From Alicyclobacillus acidiphilus NBRC 100859 (GTDB lineage Bacteria; Bacillota; Bacilli; Alicyclobacillales; Alicyclobacillaceae): a stretch of 64,000 nt of DNA. The position numbers and the translations under genes were made by a program. Below the pieces are notes generated by a model. It was given only the letters and a program-made list of their open reading frames with translations, had not been told where the DNA came from and searched no databases. The DNA is taken from positions 62,001-126,000 of the forward strand of contig NZ_BCQI01000004.1 of NCBI RefSeq assembly GCF_001544355.1. The letters run 5' to 3'. This document shows, one piece after another, positions 62,125 to 64,000 of this stretch (its first letter is position 1; every line of letters begins with the position of its first letter).

Positions 62125-63338
62125 TGTGACAGCTCCCCTTCCATGCGTGCCACTTGCTCGACGTCTTTGTCCCCGCGGCCTGACAAGCAAATCACGACGC
62201 GGGTGTCCTTTGGCATGCGGGAGGCCTCTTTGACGACGTACGCAATCGCGTGGGCACTTTCCAAAGCAGGGATGATACCTTCCAGCTTGGAGAGGAGATA
62301 AAACGCGTCGAGCGCTTCGGCGTCGGTCACCGGGACGTATCGAGCGCGACCGATTTCCGCGAAATGCGCATGTTCCGGTCCGATGCCTGGGTAATCCAAT
62401 CCCGCCGAGATCGAGTGCGCGGGTGTCACCTGGCCATAGGGATCCTGCAGGAGCATGGTCTTTGCGCCGTGCAGGACACCTGGTCGACCCTTGTTGATAC
62501 TTGCGGCGTGTTCCTCCGTCTCGACGCCGCGGCCGGCGGCTTCGACGCCGATCAACTCGACTTCGGTATCCTCGACAAATGGGAAGAAAATGCCCATGGC
62601 GTTGCTGCCGCCGCCGACGCACGCGACAATGGCGTCTGGCAGACGATGTTCCATGGCCAGCATCTGCTGCTTGGTCTCATCGCCGATGATGCGCTGGAAT
62701 TCGCGGACGATTTGAGGATATGGGTGTGGCCCGACCACCGAGCCGATGATGTAATGGGTATCTTCCACATGGGAAACCCAGTGGCGGATCGCTTCGTTCG
62801 TGGCGTCCTTGAGCGTTTTCGTCCCTGATGTCGCAGGCACGACCTCGGCCCCGAGCATCCGCATCCGGAATACGTTCAACGCCTGCCGCCGCATATCTTC
62901 TTCGCCCATGAACACGGTGCACTCCAGTCCAAAGCGGGCGGCGACGGTCGCCGACGCCACGCCGTGCTGGCCTGCACCGGTTTCGGCGATGATCCGCTTC
63001 TTGCCTGTGCGCAGCGCGAGCAGAGCCTGTCCAATGGTGTTGTTGATCTTGTGCGCACCGGTGTGGTTCAGATCTTCTCGCTTCAGGTAAATCTTCGGCC
63101 CACCCAGGGCTTCGGTCAGACGCTCCGCGTAATACAGCGGCGTCGGCCTGCCGGAATACTGCGTCAGGTAATATGATAATTCTTCTTGAAACGAAGGATC
63201 CGCCTTGAGGCGAAGAAAGTCCTTCTCCAATTGGATGAGCGCGTTCATCAATGTCTCTGGAACATAACGTCCGCCAAACTGGCCGTATCGGCCGTTCGGG
63301 TCGGGGAACAGATAGGACTGCTGCGATTCGCTCAACAT
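62121..63338 (-). CDS. trpB: Tryptophan synthase beta chain
   Basis: 405 residues using ATG at 63338 (AAGGTGG 5-6 nt upstream; GTG at 63344 and 63347 also possible). PLP enzyme: [16 protein letters not shown], the Lys of [25 protein letters not shown] and [10 protein letters not shown]. It joins indole and serine to make tryptophan. Length and the TrpB1 pattern fit the partner-dependent enzyme. It follows trpF by 13 bp. Confidence 0.95.
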   Translation of the reverse strand: MLSESQQSYLFPDPNGRYGQFGGRYVPETLMNALIQLEKDFLRLKADPSFQEELSYYLTQYSGRPTPLYYAERLTEALGGPKIYLKREDLNHTGAHKINNTIGQALLALRTGKKRIIAETGAGQHGVASATVAARFGLECTVFMGEEDMRRQALNVFRMRMLGAEVVPATSGTKTLKDATNEAIRHWVSHVEDTHYIIGSVVGPHPYPQIVREFQRIIGDETKQQMLAMEHRLPDAIVACVGGGSNAMGIFFPFVEDTEVELIGVEAAGRGVETEEHAASINKGRPGVLHGAKTMLLQDPYGQVTPAHSISAGLDYPGIGPEHAHFAEIGRARYVPVTDAEALDAFYLLSKLEGIIPALESAHAIAYVVKEASRMPKDTRVVICLSGRGDKDVEQVARMEGELSQ

Positions 63339-63351
63339 CTCCACCACCTTG

Positions 63352-64000
63352 TCAATTGTCCGTCGACACGGACTCGAGAAGCTGCCTGATGCGCGCGGGA
63401 TCTTTGCGGCCGTTCGTCTCCACGCCGGACGAGATGTCGATCCCGGTCGGTTTCACGGACTTCAGCAACCTGCCGACATTCTCTGGCGTGAGCCCGCCTG
63501 CGACAAACCACGGCAATTCGTACAGATACTGCGATATCACATCAAGGATGGACCAGTCGAACGATTGCCCGTGTCCACCGGTCACGCCGGTGACCGATGG
63601 AACTTTTGCGTCAAACAGCAAACCGTCGACGGTCTCCCTGTACCGTTGAATCTGGGACACAATCTGTTCGACGTTCGGCTCTGCGAGCGGAACGGGGATT
63701 GCTTTCCAAACAGGAATGCCTGCGCTTCGGAGCGATTTGCACAACTCGGGAGATTCGTCTCCGTGCAGTTGGACACAGTCGATGCCGGTCGCCCCGACCA
63801 CATCGAGGATGGCATCGTAGTCGTGATGGGCGAAGACGCCGACCGTCCGCGCCCGGCGGCCAACCGCCTGAACCAGACGGCTGGCGGCGGCGGGATCGAC
63901 ATACCTGCGGGATTTTTCCACAAAGATGATGCCGACGTGCGTGACCAGATGGTGACTGGCAAACGACAAGTCATCCCCTGGCTGCATGCCGCAGATTTTC
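63352..64000 (-). CDS. trpF: Phosphoribosylanthranilate isomerase, first residues cut off by the right edge
   Basis: The frame is open to the window edge. The visible part begins [10 protein letters not shown], the N-terminal KICG motif with the catalytic Cys, so only a few residues are missing. Later motifs: [48 protein letters not shown] and [10 protein letters not shown]. It performs the Amadori rearrangement of tryptophan synthesis. The rest of the operon presumably lies to the right. Confidence 0.93.
   Translation of the reverse strand, partial: KICGMQPGDDLSFASHHLVTHVGIIFVEKSRRYVDPAAASRLVQAVGRRARTVGVFAHHDYDAILDVVGATGIDCVQLHGDESPELCKSLRSAGIPVWKAIPVPLAEPNVEQIVSQIQRYRETVDGLLFDAKVPSVTGVTGGHGQSFDWSILDVISQYLYELPWFVAGGLTPENVGRLLKSVKPTGIDISSGVETNGRKDPARIRQLLESVSTDN

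Overview
The window looks like chromosome from a spore-forming member of the Bacilli, most likely Alicyclobacillaceae (Alicyclobacillus or a close relative). This is inferred from moderately GC-rich coding DNA, strong AGGAGG-type ribosome binding sites with many TTG and GTG starts, and a core gene order resembling the B. subtilis dnaD-asnS-ypmBA, birA-cca-bshA-dapB-ypjD and trpF-trpB-trpA-aroF-tyrA neighbourhoods. It also carries ylbJ (sporulation), bshA (bacillithiol), reoY and uppP. No rRNA, tRNA, insertion sequence, prophage or CRISPR array was recognised.

Left end (1-9.0 kb): a catabolic operon on the minus strand for sugar acids. A GntR/FadR regulator is followed by an enolase-superfamily acid-sugar dehydratase, a TIM-barrel isomerase, a Gfo/Idh oxidoreductase, a YjhG/YagF-type xylonate dehydratase, a 2-oxoglutarate semialdehyde dehydrogenase and an FAH-family 2-keto-3-deoxy acid dehydratase. 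Together the last three can make a non-phosphorylative (Weimberg-type) route from pentonate to 2-oxoglutarate. A solute-binding lipoprotein gene begins just downstream and runs off the window. Similar TTGTATAC-rich sites lie before the regulator and before the lipoprotein gene.

9-30 kb: mixed metabolic and envelope genes. They include a solitary glutamine synthetase with a GlnR/TnrA box, an FAD oxidoreductase, an atypical Nramp transporter behind a DtxR/MntR-type palindrome, two lipases/hydrolases (one abutting a csaA remnant), a FUSC-MarR efflux pair, an S9 peptidase, an EAL-CBS-GGDEF protein, divergent murF and ddl, then dnaD and asnS.

30-50 kb: a compact FtsH-like protease and its membrane partner sit between ypmB and asnS, with a LexA-like box in front. 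Then come surE, a methionine-salvage operon (mtnP-mtnA-mtaD), an NHEJ locus with LigD split into separate polymerase and ligase genes next to ku, dinG, two TPR proteins, and birA-cca-bshA-dapB-ypjD.

50-64 kb: membrane proteins (ylbJ, uppP, ykvI-like, yitT-like), reoY, an XPB-type helicase with a companion protein, and about 1.1 kb of non-coding DNA. That DNA holds an 11-bp tandem repeat, a 265-bp direct duplication and eight related palindromes. The window closes with the aromatic amino-acid genes tyrA, aroF, trpA, trpB and the nearly complete trpF.
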